A stretch of DNA of 64,000 bases from CAZSSH01 sp964609825 (GTDB lineage: Bacteria > Verrucomicrobiota > Lentisphaeria > Victivallales > Victivallaceae): NCBI GenBank assembly GCA_964609825.1, contig CAZSSH010000005.1, positions 62,001 through 126,000 of the forward strand. The letters are read 5' to 3'. Made by a program: the position numbers and the translations under genes. Position 1 is the stretch's first letter. Every line of letters begins with the position of its first letter. Under the pieces are notes generated by a model, which had not been told where the DNA came from, did not search any database, and worked only from the letters and a program-made list of their open reading frames with translations. Shown here in pieces: positions 35,168-43,864 of this stretch.

Positions 35168-35231
35168 AACGTCTGTTTGTTGACGGATTACAAAACAGAC
35201 GTTGTCATTGACCGACCGGAGAGGACTCCGG
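35168..35231. terminator. Two hairpins between convergent genes
   Basis: AACGTCTGTTT (35168-35178) pairs with AAACAGACGTT (35193-35203), 11 bp. CCGGAG/CTCCGG (35216-35231) forms a second stem on an AGGA loop. Neither has a T-run, but their place between converging genes suggests they end or protect both transcripts. Confidence 0.5.
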
Positions 35232-35267
35232 CCAATCAATCCTTGACTTGTCAGGGAACGATGCTGT

Positions 35268-36815
35268 TTATTGGGCCGACTCGGCAATCATGGCCAGTCG
35301 CCGGTTGCGGGCATCCCAGTACGGCTGGTCGGCCGTGCCGGTTTTGGCCCCTGTGGTATTTGCCAGGCGAAACGGTACCGTTGTATGATACGGCGTCATC
35401 CGGTTGCCAATATGGACGGTCAGCACGATGAATTCCATTATTTCGGCGAATTCCCCGATTGTCAGGTGGACCGTCGTCGAAAATTTCGCGCCCATCATCC
35501 CCATGACGGATTGTGACGGACCTTCGGCAATGCTCCAACTTTGCGGCAGCTGCCAGTCAAAGGTGACTGCCCGGCAATTGGTCATGGCGCCGCGAAAAGA
35601 CAATGTGATCCCGATCGTTTCTCCGGGAGTCAACTCCGGAGCGCGGTCAAACGCCACTTGCAGCATGCCGATCGGCAACTCGGTTTCAAATGCGGTGGAC
35701 GACTGGGACAATAACCGTTTTTTGCTGTCATCGCCGTCAGAGAGTTGCTTAAGTAATGAGGCGTCAATGACTGTTTTGCCGGCGGTCAACCGCAATAAGG
35801 TCGGGTTGGCCTGATCCGCATCTTTTTTGCACAGGATGACCCGCCGTGTGAGCTCGGTCAGCGTTGCCGGGGGATTGGACTGAAAGCGGTCGATGGCCAC
35901 CGTCTGGATCGAGTCGCCGATCGGCTTGATCCACTCCTCCGGGATGCCGGAGCGGCCGAGGATAATCCCGAGTACCGCGCCGCAGGTGGCGGCGGTGCAA
36001 TCGGTGTCGTCGCCGCAATTTACCGCGATGCAGATGCTTTTGCCGAAGTCCCCTTGGCCGTAGAGCAGCCCGAGGATGACAAAAGCAACGTTGGCAGGGG
36101 CCTGAAACCAGCCGAGGTCGGCACTGTCTTGGACGATCCGGTTGCGGGCGGTCTGCCAGTCGTGACCGGCATCATATTCCGCAATGGCGATCTTTACACT
36201 TTTTGCCACCCGGCAATCAGCGGGGATGCGGCAAAGAGCGCATTCCACGAGTTTGCGCAAGTCGGTCTCGACAAACGCGGCGGATTCCAAGGCGGTGGTA
36301 AACAATTCGGCGTAGATCCCGTCGTCCGTGTGATCGACGCAGGCATCGGCCCAGGCAAACGGCAGCGCTTCATCCGGTTCGCCGGGAAACAGGCAGGCCC
36401 AGATTTCCGAGCGGATCCACGCGCCGTTGCTGTTTTTCCACTGGTCATTGCCGCAGGAGCCGGACAAGGGCGGCATCAGCCCGCAGGCCATGTTATATTT
36501 GGCCACGGCGTATTCGTTCCACGGTCCGGTGATATAGGCCAGCCAGTATTCGCCCAATAAACGCTCGTTGATGCGGTAGATCCCATGATCTTCGACCGCC
36601 TTGAGCCAGATCAACTGCAAATCAAGGTCGTCGTTGGGCGCGGGGGTGCCGTTAAGGTCCTGCGTATAAAACTTGATGTCAAAAATATCGCGTTTGCCTT
36701 CAAACGGCGCGCCCAGCGTGCCACCGATATTTTTGCCGGTCCAGCAACCCAAGACTTTATCCCGGTACTCTGCCTCATTTATAAAACTTTTTCCGGGCTG
36801 ACTGGTGTGAAACAT
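35268..36815 (-). CDS. ADP-ribosylglycohydrolase-family protein with C-terminal beta domain
   Basis: A 515-residue protein without signal peptide. Residues 15-340 have the DraG/ARH fold: 'GCWTGKNIGGTLGAPFEG', 'NDDLDLQLIWLKAVED' with metal aspartates, and 'NCGDDTDCTAATCGAVLGIILG'. The last 150 residues ('TPGETIGITLSFRG ... VTFDWQLPQSW') look like an immunoglobulin-like beta sandwich. Such enlarged ADP-ribosylglycohydrolase homologues occur in glycan loci of Lentisphaerae and Bacteroidetes, where cleavage of an N- or O-glycoside other than ADP-ribose is suspected. It is last in the operon headed by the GntR/LacI-type regulator at 42303. The true substrate is unknown. Confidence 0.85.
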   Translation of the reverse strand: MFHTSQPGKSFINEAEYRDKVLGCWTGKNIGGTLGAPFEGKRDIFDIKFYTQDLNGTPAPNDDLDLQLIWLKAVEDHGIYRINERLLGEYWLAYITGPWNEYAVAKYNMACGLMPPLSGSCGNDQWKNSNGAWIRSEIWACLFPGEPDEALPFAWADACVDHTDDGIYAELFTTALESAAFVETDLRKLVECALCRIPADCRVAKSVKIAIAEYDAGHDWQTARNRIVQDSADLGWFQAPANVAFVILGLLYGQGDFGKSICIAVNCGDDTDCTAATCGAVLGIILGRSGIPEEWIKPIGDSIQTVAIDRFQSNPPATLTELTRRVILCKKDADQANPTLLRLTAGKTVIDASLLKQLSDGDDSKKRLLSQSSTAFETELPIGMLQVAFDRAPELTPGETIGITLSFRGAMTNCRAVTFDWQLPQSWSIAEGPSQSVMGMMGAKFSTTVHLTIGEFAEIMEFIVLTVHIGNRMTPYHTTVPFRLANTTGAKTGTADQPYWDARNRRLAMIAESAQ

Positions 36816-36858
36816 ATAAAACTCCTAATGCTGTTGATCAATTTAATGAAATAATAAG

Positions 36859-37422
36859 TTATTCTTGTGCTGGCACGGTTTCGTTGTAACGCGCTTTGAA
36901 TGAGACAGTCACCGGTACGTCTTTTTCGACCGTGACGGTCTGGGAGCAGGTACTCCCGAGCCAGGCGGCGAGAAACGATTCGCCGTCGGCGGCCAACGTT
37001 GAGTCTTTGACAATGACGGCCTTGGGCATCCCGCCGGAGAGTGACCAACCCTCTCCATTGTTCTCGAAGGAACCGTTTTTGAGAGTGCTGCCGGTTACTT
37101 TAAAGGCGTCATAATACATCCACACCTGATTGATCTCTTTTTGATTCGGTGATTTTTCCCAGATACCGACGGGATAAATTTTCACGTTGCCGGTAAACTT
37201 CGGCGTAAAAGTGAAGGAAAAATCCGTCCAGTTGTCACTGCCGATTTTTTCTTTGCTGTCAATGGCATACGGTCCTTTCTCCTGTTTGACAAAAGTTACA
37301 CCGTTGAGCTCTTGGGGCTCCAAAACGCCATCGCAATAAAGATGGATCACGGCTTTTGCTTCTCCGGCGGTCAATCCGGTCCACAATATCCCTGACAATG
37401 CAACTGCCATTATTTTATTCAT
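36859..37422 (-). CDS. Small secreted protein, probably a carbohydrate-binding-like jelly roll
   Basis: A 187-residue exported protein with a signal peptide (about residues 1-19). The remainder is strand-rich: 'DNWTDFSFTFTPKFTGNVKIYPVGIWE', 'VWMYYDAFKVTGSTLKNGSFENNGEGW' and 'CSQTVTVEKDVPVTVSFKARYNE'. The 'N-G-S-F-E-x-N' element followed by a W-rich strand is common in CBM4/CBM22-like beta sandwiches of secreted glycosidases. No catalytic residues are evident. It lies between the 1000-residue GH-A enzyme and the ADP-ribosylglycohydrolase-family gene, so it may help bind the same glycan. Confidence 0.65.
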   Translation of the reverse strand: MNKIMAVALSGILWTGLTAGEAKAVIHLYCDGVLEPQELNGVTFVKQEKGPYAIDSKEKIGSDNWTDFSFTFTPKFTGNVKIYPVGIWEKSPNQKEINQVWMYYDAFKVTGSTLKNGSFENNGEGWSLSGGMPKAVIVKDSTLAADGESFLAAWLGSTCSQTVTVEKDVPVTVSFKARYNETVPAQE

Positions 37423-37443
37423 TTGCCTTTTTCCTTAATTTTT

Positions 37444-40400
37444 TTATTGGGTTATAATTCCGAACAATTGCCGGTTTTTGTAGTTGTCTTTGGTGCCGGA
37501 CCAGATGGCCGAGGTGACTTTGCCGTCCGCTTGGCGGTGATTTACGATAATGTCAAATCCGAAAAACGCCGGATCGATCTGGAATGTCTTGACCGGCAGT
37601 GCCATGGTAAAATGCCAGCCTTGATCGTCAATGGTGAAATGCCACTTGACCTCGGATTTGAGCCGCGCGCTTTTGGTGCTGAATTCGGCATCAATGCCCG
37701 CTGCCGGCGGCGCAAAAAACAACTGGTAAGTATTGCCGCGATAGCTAACATCGCCGGCGGCGAGTTGCGGCGCCCCGTCCAAAAATACTTCGACAGAGTC
37801 GGCCTCCCAGAGCGGCCGTTTCGCCAATCGTGTTATCGCCGTCCCTGGTACGGTTAACTCAAGTTGCAGCTCTTCGCCGACACAACGCAGCGATCCGGTA
37901 CTGCCGTCGTCCAGACGGAATTGCAACGGCAGCCGGGCCGATGCATTGCGGTAAAAGGCGAACGGCTTATCATTGATCAAGAGTTCCGTTTTGCCGGTGC
38001 TGAACATTGCGGGGATAAACGCGCGGTGAATCCCGCCGGGGACAACCGGAGGAGCCCCGGTTAATTGCACCCCTTGGCCGGATGCCACTCTCAACGGTTG
38101 CGGCTCCGCTGTCTGGTTGTCCGTAAAAATGGCAACGCCTTCTTTGCCGTCCGGGCCGGTCATGACCCGGGCTCCCAAATATTTTACCGCATCCGCGTAC
38201 TGAACCGTCAATTGTTGGATCAAGGCGTCCAAGGCTTTGGTATCTTTGACCTTGAGATAAATCGGGATCGGTCCGACCGGCAACTCCCATTTTTGGTTTT
38301 TAAAGACCGGGACAATCGGATTGCCGAAGACATCCGACCAGATCGCTCCGGTCGGCGGCTCGGGGAAAATCAGTTTAAACTCATTGTCTTGGGCATTTAG
38401 CCCAAAGAAGGTAGCGCAAATTTCCTCTTTTCCCTCAAAGACATAGACGCAGACGGAGCATTTTTCTCCGATTTTTTGCCGTTTGGAAAACTTTTTATTT
38501 TTCAGTTGTTGAGCAAATACGGCCGACGCAATGTAGTTGCCGGAGGGAATCAATTCGTGCGTAAAGAAATAAACGGGCAACCCCCGCAAAAACGCTTCGT
38601 TCATCGACGGCGAATACATGGTATGGGTGGGAACGCAGATGCTCTGTTGCACTCCGCACGCCGCATCCAGCAAATAACGGCGGATCAGGTAACCGGGATG
38701 ATATACCGGACCATTGACATAATCATTGCCGCCATTGCTTTTGGGATTTAAAAAGTATAATTCGGTATTTCGGAATTCTTTGTCGGCGCCGCCTATTTGT
38801 TTCATCTCGTCTTTGAGCGCGAGCACCATGGCATCCCCGGGGGCCGGACTGTCTTCAAAAAGATTGTTGTACGGATGGAAGGAAATCACATCACAGTAAT
38901 TTCCGGCGCCCAGACGCATCAACGTCTTGGCATATTCGACAATATGGGCGTTGAAGTCGCCGGTCACGCAAAAACCGATGACCTTGCACCCGGGATCAAT
39001 GCGTTTGATCGTCTGATATGCCGATTTGAGATAAAGGAGCGTTTCTTCCGGTTTCAGATAAAGGTTGGGCTCGTTAAAAATCTCATAGCCTTCGATTTTT
39101 CCTTTGTACCGGGTCGCCACTTCGGCAATCATGCGCTCCCACAGTTCAATCGGCGGCAGCGCGGTTTGGCGCCCCTGCGCGGTAAATTGCGGCATGGCGC
39201 AGTCTTGGATGACCGAGCGTTTCACCAACCACTCCGGTAACCGCTGCTTTTCCCGCTGCTGCTTGAGATCGTTGAAGACAAAGAACTCGCAGCCTAGTGT
39301 AACCATCGGGTGCAGATTGTTTTTTACGGTTGCTTCGATCAGCCGGTCGGTTGTCGTCCAATCGAATTTTCCGGGGGCGGGCTCGATCAGACCCCAGTCG
39401 AACCAGTACCGGATCGTCGAAGCGCCGGAGCCGGCGAGGAAATGCACATCGTCGTTGATATCGGAATTGGGGCGCAATTGTTCGCTCTCCTGACGGCGGT
39501 CATCATACCAAATGTCGCGGCGGAAGCGCAACATGCCGTCAATCCCGATATCAATCGGAAGTTCGCCCGGTTTTACCAATGTTTGGGGCGTCACGGCAAA
39601 CTTGTACGGGGCCAACACCGCCTGTGAGCCAAGCGTGCCACCGGCCTGCATGATGCCGTTGGGTAACGACGGCAATTGCCAGACGATCTCCGTCACGCCG
39701 GGTTTCAGCACCACTTCTCCGGTTTTTTGGGCTGCCAAATTACCGGTCAATTGGTTGATGATTTGGAGCTGATAATTTTCGGTCCTGACTTCCGACGTCC
39801 GGTTCAGGCAACGCAGTTTCAACGCCATGGTTTCGCCGGGCAGCAAACTAAATTTTTCGCCGTTCAAAGAGCCTTCGCAAGGCTTCGGGGTTACCGGTGC
39901 CGGGTCGGTGCTTTTTTTGAGTTGCAGCGCCGAGAGTTTAAATTCTCTGGCCTTGCCGGAGTGATCAATGACACTGCTGATTCTCCACCCGTGAAGGTTG
40001 AATTGTTCCTCCCCGGTTTGATACGCAAATACGATCCGAACCGGTTGTTTGTCGTTGATTTCCCGCACCTGCGTCCCAACCGAGCCGATACTCAGCCCGA
40101 CTTTGACGTAAGGCGAAATTTGAATTTTAATTGGCGGCGCATCGGTTTGGACCAAAAATGACAATTCATACCCGGTATTCTTTTCCAGCGGCACGCAGGT
40201 GAAAAAGACCGAGCCCATATCGTTGCCGTTGGTCCGGACTTGGAGCTGGGGCTCCGCTTGGTCGGGGGTAATTATTTTTACCTCGGGTCGTCCCGCCAAA
40301 TATGGATATTTTAAGTCGATATCGCGGATGACGGAGTATCCGTCTGTGCCCAACCGGAAATCGGCGTTGGGCAACAGATTTTCCGCCCCTGACAACACCA

Positions 40401-40446
40401 AGCCGGTCAGTCCGGCCACTGCATATAATATATTTTTTAACTGCAT
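37444..40446 (-). CDS. Large secreted clan GH-A glycoside hydrolase with C-terminal CBM9-like domain
   Basis: A 1000-residue exported protein; signal peptide about residues 1-20. Residues 25-180 are an N-terminal beta sandwich. A further beta region precedes a TIM barrel at about 300-700: 'FLAGSGASTIRYWFDWGLIEPAPGKFDW', then 'IEGYEIFNEPNLYL' with N-E-P at 458-460, E459 being the probable acid/base of clan GH-A (GH39/GH5-like), and 'DVISFHPYNN'. The last 200 residues ('WEADSVEVFLDGAP ... FFGFDIIVNHRQADGK') resemble a CBM9 module. It lies eight bases after the pseudopilin gene in the same operon. The polysaccharide is not predictable. Confidence 0.82.
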   Translation of the reverse strand: MQLKNILYAVAGLTGLVLSGAENLLPNADFRLGTDGYSVIRDIDLKYPYLAGRPEVKIITPDQAEPQLQVRTNGNDMGSVFFTCVPLEKNTGYELSFLVQTDAPPIKIQISPYVKVGLSIGSVGTQVREINDKQPVRIVFAYQTGEEQFNLHGWRISSVIDHSGKAREFKLSALQLKKSTDPAPVTPKPCEGSLNGEKFSLLPGETMALKLRCLNRTSEVRTENYQLQIINQLTGNLAAQKTGEVVLKPGVTEIVWQLPSLPNGIMQAGGTLGSQAVLAPYKFAVTPQTLVKPGELPIDIGIDGMLRFRRDIWYDDRRQESEQLRPNSDINDDVHFLAGSGASTIRYWFDWGLIEPAPGKFDWTTTDRLIEATVKNNLHPMVTLGCEFFVFNDLKQQREKQRLPEWLVKRSVIQDCAMPQFTAQGRQTALPPIELWERMIAEVATRYKGKIEGYEIFNEPNLYLKPEETLLYLKSAYQTIKRIDPGCKVIGFCVTGDFNAHIVEYAKTLMRLGAGNYCDVISFHPYNNLFEDSPAPGDAMVLALKDEMKQIGGADKEFRNTELYFLNPKSNGGNDYVNGPVYHPGYLIRRYLLDAACGVQQSICVPTHTMYSPSMNEAFLRGLPVYFFTHELIPSGNYIASAVFAQQLKNKKFSKRQKIGEKCSVCVYVFEGKEEICATFFGLNAQDNEFKLIFPEPPTGAIWSDVFGNPIVPVFKNQKWELPVGPIPIYLKVKDTKALDALIQQLTVQYADAVKYLGARVMTGPDGKEGVAIFTDNQTAEPQPLRVASGQGVQLTGAPPVVPGGIHRAFIPAMFSTGKTELLINDKPFAFYRNASARLPLQFRLDDGSTGSLRCVGEELQLELTVPGTAITRLAKRPLWEADSVEVFLDGAPQLAAGDVSYRGNTYQLFFAPPAAGIDAEFSTKSARLKSEVKWHFTIDDQGWHFTMALPVKTFQIDPAFFGFDIIVNHRQADGKVTSAIWSGTKDNYKNRQLFGIITQ

Positions 40447-40453
40447 AACAACC

Positions 40454-41239
40454 TTACCAAGTCGTAACCGTCACAAATTTTTCATCGCGGTAGGCTCTGA
40501 TCCGGCTCAGCTTCAGCGCGGCCGAGTCGGCGAAATCGGCATGGCCGTCAATAAAAGCAGAGGGTACGCCTTTGCCGCTGTGATAGGCACGCAACTCGGC
40601 GCTGCTCGGATCCAGTGTGTTGCTCCACATGCCTTTGCCGCCGTTGAGCTCAGATGACGGTATAATTTGACCGTTTTCGACGCGATCACTTTCGGCAAAC
40701 AGCACCTTTAAGGTCGGCTTCGATATCTTGCCGGGGTTAAACCATTTCGTTCCCTCGGGATCTTTTTTGATGCAGGGCAAAGTCTGATACTGTACTCCGT
40801 TTTCATCCGTGCCGGACGCGTAGGGGACCATGCCGTAACTGTATTTCAGCGAGTAAACATTGGTTTTTGAGTAACTGCCGAACGCTTTCACTTCGCCCAG
40901 GCGGGCCGGGCAGACAACCGAGTCCCACCCCGGCAAATATTTCAGCAAAACAACAAACATCGGCTGATACACCCCGTAATCCAAGGCGGTGCCGCCAATG
41001 GTATAGCTGCCAGACTTATACGACACCCCGACAAACCCTTTATAATCATCCTGATAAGCGGTTTCCGCAAATATCCGCTGCTTTAAATTATTGATGCAGG
41101 TAATGCCTCTGGCCTTGTTGCGGGCCTGATTGAGTGCCGGTAACAACATCGAGGCCAAAATGGCGATGATCGCAATCACGACCAAAAGCTCAATAAGTGT
41201 AAATAACTGATTCTGGCGGCCGGACAGGTGCTTTTTCAT
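40454..41239 (-). CDS. Prepilin-type (type II pseudopilin-like) protein, first structural gene of a glycan operon
   Basis: A 261-residue protein with a type IV prepilin start: short basic leader, then FTLIELLVVIAIIAILASML, with the conserved Glu at position +5 of the mature protein, forming a 20-residue hydrophobic helix. The rest is a large globular domain. The C-terminal H-x10-D-G-H element (YHSGKGVPSAFIDGHADF) is the mark of the 'H-X9-DG' prepilin-like proteins that occur in many copies in Lentisphaerae and Planctomycetes. It overlaps the upstream regulator by four bases and is followed eight bases later by the large glycoside hydrolase. A prepilin peptidase would process it. A role in holding or exporting the glycan enzymes is inferred. 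Confidence 0.9.
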   Translation of the reverse strand: MKKHLSGRQNQLFTLIELLVVIAIIAILASMLLPALNQARNKARGITCINNLKQRIFAETAYQDDYKGFVGVSYKSGSYTIGGTALDYGVYQPMFVVLLKYLPGWDSVVCPARLGEVKAFGSYSKTNVYSLKYSYGMVPYASGTDENGVQYQTLPCIKKDPEGTKWFNPGKISKPTLKVLFAESDRVENGQIIPSSELNGGKGMWSNTLDPSSAELRAYHSGKGVPSAFIDGHADFADSAALKLSRIRAYRDEKFVTVTTW

Positions 41240-42303
41240 ACTGTTACCTCTTTGGATGTTTTATTTTTTAACGTTTCGCCCCAACGAAATACCGAATCAA
41301 TCTCACAGGAAAAAGTTCCCGAAAGATCCTTGTTGACCAATCTTTTTTGGGTCCATTTAAAAAAGCAGTCCCGCAGCGGATGATAGTAATCGACATAAGC
41401 GCAGGTTTTAACGTTGAAGTAACGCGGCTCTGCTTCCCCATAGGCAATCAAGGAGAGGTCTTCCGGGACCTTGATATTTTTTTCTCTCAGTATTTGCGCA
41501 ATCATTGGGGCGTTGGACGCCACTGAGTAAATTAAGGGATAGGACTCGTGCTTCTCCTTGCAACTCTGTAATTTTTCCGCAAGCGATCCGATAAATACAA
41601 AAGAGTCTTCCGGCGTATGGTTTTCGCCGCTGAGCTCGTTCATTTTACGGCAAAATTGACTCAGCCATGAATCTTTTTCCGCGTGTCTGCCAATCTCCGT
41701 GCGATTGTGAACAAACAGCATTTTGCGGTGCCCCAGATTGAAAGCATATTCAGCCAACGCCTGACCGATGTTTTGCGGGTATCGGATGCAATCAATGTGG
41801 TCATGTTTGTTTTCGCCGATGTCCAGTAACGGAATTCCGGCATTTTTGATGGCCGCCATCATTTTTTCCTGTCCGCTGGGATATTCGAAAATCACTGCGG
41901 AAATGCCGTTTTTGATAAACTCCACGATTCGTTGCGGATCATCCGAGTTGGAGAGGTAGAGCGGTTGGAAATCCATCCCGTTCATTTTGATCACCGATCC
42001 AAGTTCCGGTGAAGTCGGACTGTTGACATGCCGTCCATCGCCGCGGATGACTCCGACCGTCAGCGGGGATAAGCATTTGTCGTTGACAAAATTGGGATTG
42101 ATGTAAGTTCCCATTCCCCGGCGCGGGATCAAATAATTATCATTGACCAGTCCTTTGATCGCATTTCTTACCGTGGGCCGGGTTACGTTAAAAATACGGC
42201 AAAGCTCATTTTCCGGCGGGATAAGCATGCTTTTCCGGTCATGGCTGTTGATATAATTGATAATATATGCTCTGATCCGCAAGTATTCAGGGATGGGTGA
42301 CAA
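41236..42303 (-). CDS. GntR-type regulator with LacI-like sensor domain
   Basis: A 355-residue regulator. Residues 1-70 are a GntR winged helix ('IPPENELCRIFNVTRPTVRNAIKGLVNDNYLIPRRGMGTYI'). Residues 80-350 are a periplasmic-binding-like sugar sensor ('GISAVIFEYPSG', 'GQALAEYAFNLGHRKMLFVHNR', 'KVPEDLSLIAYGE'). This HTH/sensor combination is the AraR type, usually repressing pentose or oligosaccharide genes. It is the first gene of the minus-strand operon and its stop overlaps the pseudopilin start. Its own promoter holds two matching 15-bp repeats, so it most likely controls itself and the operon. Confidence 0.92.
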   Translation of the reverse strand: MSPIPEYLRIRAYIINYINSHDRKSMLIPPENELCRIFNVTRPTVRNAIKGLVNDNYLIPRRGMGTYINPNFVNDKCLSPLTVGVIRGDGRHVNSPTSPELGSVIKMNGMDFQPLYLSNSDDPQRIVEFIKNGISAVIFEYPSGQEKMMAAIKNAGIPLLDIGENKHDHIDCIRYPQNIGQALAEYAFNLGHRKMLFVHNRTEIGRHAEKDSWLSQFCRKMNELSGENHTPEDSFVFIGSLAEKLQSCKEKHESYPLIYSVASNAPMIAQILREKNIKVPEDLSLIAYGEAEPRYFNVKTCAYVDYYHPLRDCFFKWTQKRLVNKDLSGTFSCEIDSVFRWGETLKNKTSKEVTV

Positions 42304-42336
42304 CTTATTTTCCTCCTTGACCCTTGATCAATGTTT

Positions 42337-42388
42337 ACATCTGATTCATTTGCAGTTATAGTATACATCAGATACATTTAAAAGTCAA
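42337..42388 (-). promoter_or_regulatory. Promoter and twin operator of the regulator-pseudopilin-glycosidase operon
   Basis: On the minus strand TTGACT (42383-42388) and TATACT (42360-42365) are 17 bases apart, a near-consensus sigma-70-type promoter. On the plus strand, ACATCAGATACATTT (42365-42379) fills the spacer and ACATCTGATTCATTT (42337-42351) lies just past the -10 box; they agree at 13 of 15 positions and are 28 bp apart. This is a typical repressor layout. Together with repeat unit C it accounts for the 316-base gap before tRNA-Phe. Confidence 0.75.
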
Positions 42389-42493
42389 TAGACAATTTCA
42401 AAATATTTGGAGTTTTTTGGGATAATAAGCAAAAAAATAAAAGTCATGATTTCATGTAATAAAAAATCATGACTTTTTGTAACTATGGTCGCC

Positions 42494-42619
42494 GTTTTGC
42501 GCAGATGCACGTAAAAATGTCGTTTGCTAAGGAAGAGCGAGGGAGCATACTTGGGTATGTGACCGAGAGAACGACAACTGGCAAGGCGCGAGATTTTCCG
42601 GGCATCAAAGCAAAAAAAA
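42494..42619 (+). repeat. Repeat unit C, copy 3, adjoining tRNA-Phe
   Basis: Same order of blocks as copy 2: 'TTTTGCGCA', 'TTTGCTAAGGAAGAGCGAGGGA', hairpin GCATAC (42545-42550)/GTATGT (42555-42560), 'GACCGAGAGAACGACAAC', 'GGCAAGGCGCGAG', and 'CAAAGCAAAAAAAAT'. It ends at the last base before the encoded CCA end of tRNA-Phe. Confidence 0.75.
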
Positions 42620-42695
42620 TGGTGGCCGGACCCGGAATCGAACCGGGGACACGAGGATTTTCAGTCCTCTGCTCTACCTACTGAGCTATCCTGCC
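42620..42695 (-). tRNA. tRNA-Phe (anticodon GAA)
   Basis: Minus strand: acceptor GGCAGGA (42695 downward), D arm GCTC/GAGC, anticodon stem GAGGA/TCCTC with loop CTGAAAA giving anticodon GAA, T arm CCCGG/CCGGG with TTCGATT, acceptor 3' strand TCCGGCC, discriminator A, and encoded CCA at 42620-42622. The acceptor has one mismatch, A4 opposite G69. Length is 76 nt. Confidence 0.94.
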
Positions 42696-42766
42696 ACCTA
42701 ATATGTTATATAAGATATCCTGTTTTTTGCTTTTTTCAAGCTCAAAATTGAAAAAATATTAAAAAT

Positions 42767-43861
42767 TTATTGGAAACGGCGGCGAAGCTCGGCAAAGGTC
42801 CCGTCCTCAATGGCGGCGCGGATTTGGCGCGCGAGATTGAGGAAATAATAGACGTTATGCAGTGTCACCAGCCGCACGCCGAGGATTTCGCCCACGTTAA
42901 ACAAGTGGCGGATATACGCTTTGGTGAATTTGTTGCGGCAGGCGTAGCAGCCGCAATTTTCATCGATCGGCGTAAAATCCTTGGCGTATTTGCCTGCTTT
43001 GACTGGGATGGTTTCGCCGTTGCCGACAAAGGCCGAGCCGTGGCGTCCGAGCCGGGTCGGCATTACGCAGTCAAACATATCGACGCCGCGGGCCACGCTC
43101 TCGACGATCTGGCGCGGGGTGCCGACGCCCATCAAATAGCGCGGCGCGTTTTCGGGCAAAAAGGGCGCGGCCGAGTCCACGGCATGGAGCATCTCGGGCT
43201 CGCTCTCGCCTACCGACACGCCGCCAATGGCATAGCCGTCAAAGCCGATCTCCACGAGCTCGCGGGCGCAGCGCTGCCGCAAGTCCTCGTAAATTGACCC
43301 TTGGACGATGCCGAAGCGGAGCTGGCCGTCGTTGAGCTGCTGCTCGCGGGACATGCGCTCCCAGCGCAAGGTGAGGTTGAGCGATTTCTCAGCCTCCTCG
43401 TAGGTGGCCGGGTAGGGAGTGCACTCGTCAAAGGCCATCACGATATCCGAGTCGAGCGTCCGCTGAATCGCCATCGACTCGACGGGCCCGAGAAAAAATT
43501 TGCTGCCGTCGATGTGCGAGGCAAATTTGACCCCGTCGGGTGTGACTTTGCGGAGCTTGGACAAGCTGAAGACCTGAAAGCCCCCCGAGTCGGTCAAAAT
43601 CGACCGCTGCCAGTTGCTGAATTTGTGAAGGCCGCCCGCCATGGCCATAATGTCCATCCCGGGCCTTAAAAAAAGGTGATAGGTGTTGCCCAAAATGATT
43701 TCGGCATTGAGCTCCTCCAATTCGGCGGGGGACAGGGCTTTGACCGTGGCACGGGTGCCGACGGGCATAAATACGGGGGTGTTGACGACCCCGTGACGGG
43801 TGGTGATGCGGCCGCGCCGGGCGGCGCTTTGCGAATCTTTTTTGAGTAATTCAAAGGCCAT
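42767..43861 (-). CDS. tgt: Queuine/preQ1 tRNA-ribosyltransferase
   Basis: A 364-residue TIM-barrel enzyme that exchanges guanine 34 for a queuosine precursor in tRNAs with GUN anticodons. Seen: 'ARRGRITTRHGVVNTPVFMPVGT', 'LTDSGGFQVFSL' with the base-binding Asp, 'GIVQGSIYEDLR', 'GVGTPRQIVESVARGVDMFDCVMPTR' with the nucleophile Asp, and the zinc site C-x-C-x2-C...H (NCGCYACRNKFTKAYIRHL). It is three bases after pepF and 71 bases before tRNA-Phe on the same strand. Confidence 0.97.
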   Translation of the reverse strand: MAFELLKKDSQSAARRGRITTRHGVVNTPVFMPVGTRATVKALSPAELEELNAEIILGNTYHLFLRPGMDIMAMAGGLHKFSNWQRSILTDSGGFQVFSLSKLRKVTPDGVKFASHIDGSKFFLGPVESMAIQRTLDSDIVMAFDECTPYPATYEEAEKSLNLTLRWERMSREQQLNDGQLRFGIVQGSIYEDLRQRCARELVEIGFDGYAIGGVSVGESEPEMLHAVDSAAPFLPENAPRYLMGVGTPRQIVESVARGVDMFDCVMPTRLGRHGSAFVGNGETIPVKAGKYAKDFTPIDENCGCYACRNKFTKAYIRHLFNVGEILGVRLVTLHNVYYFLNLARQIRAAIEDGTFAELRRRFQ

Positions 43862-43864
43862 AAG

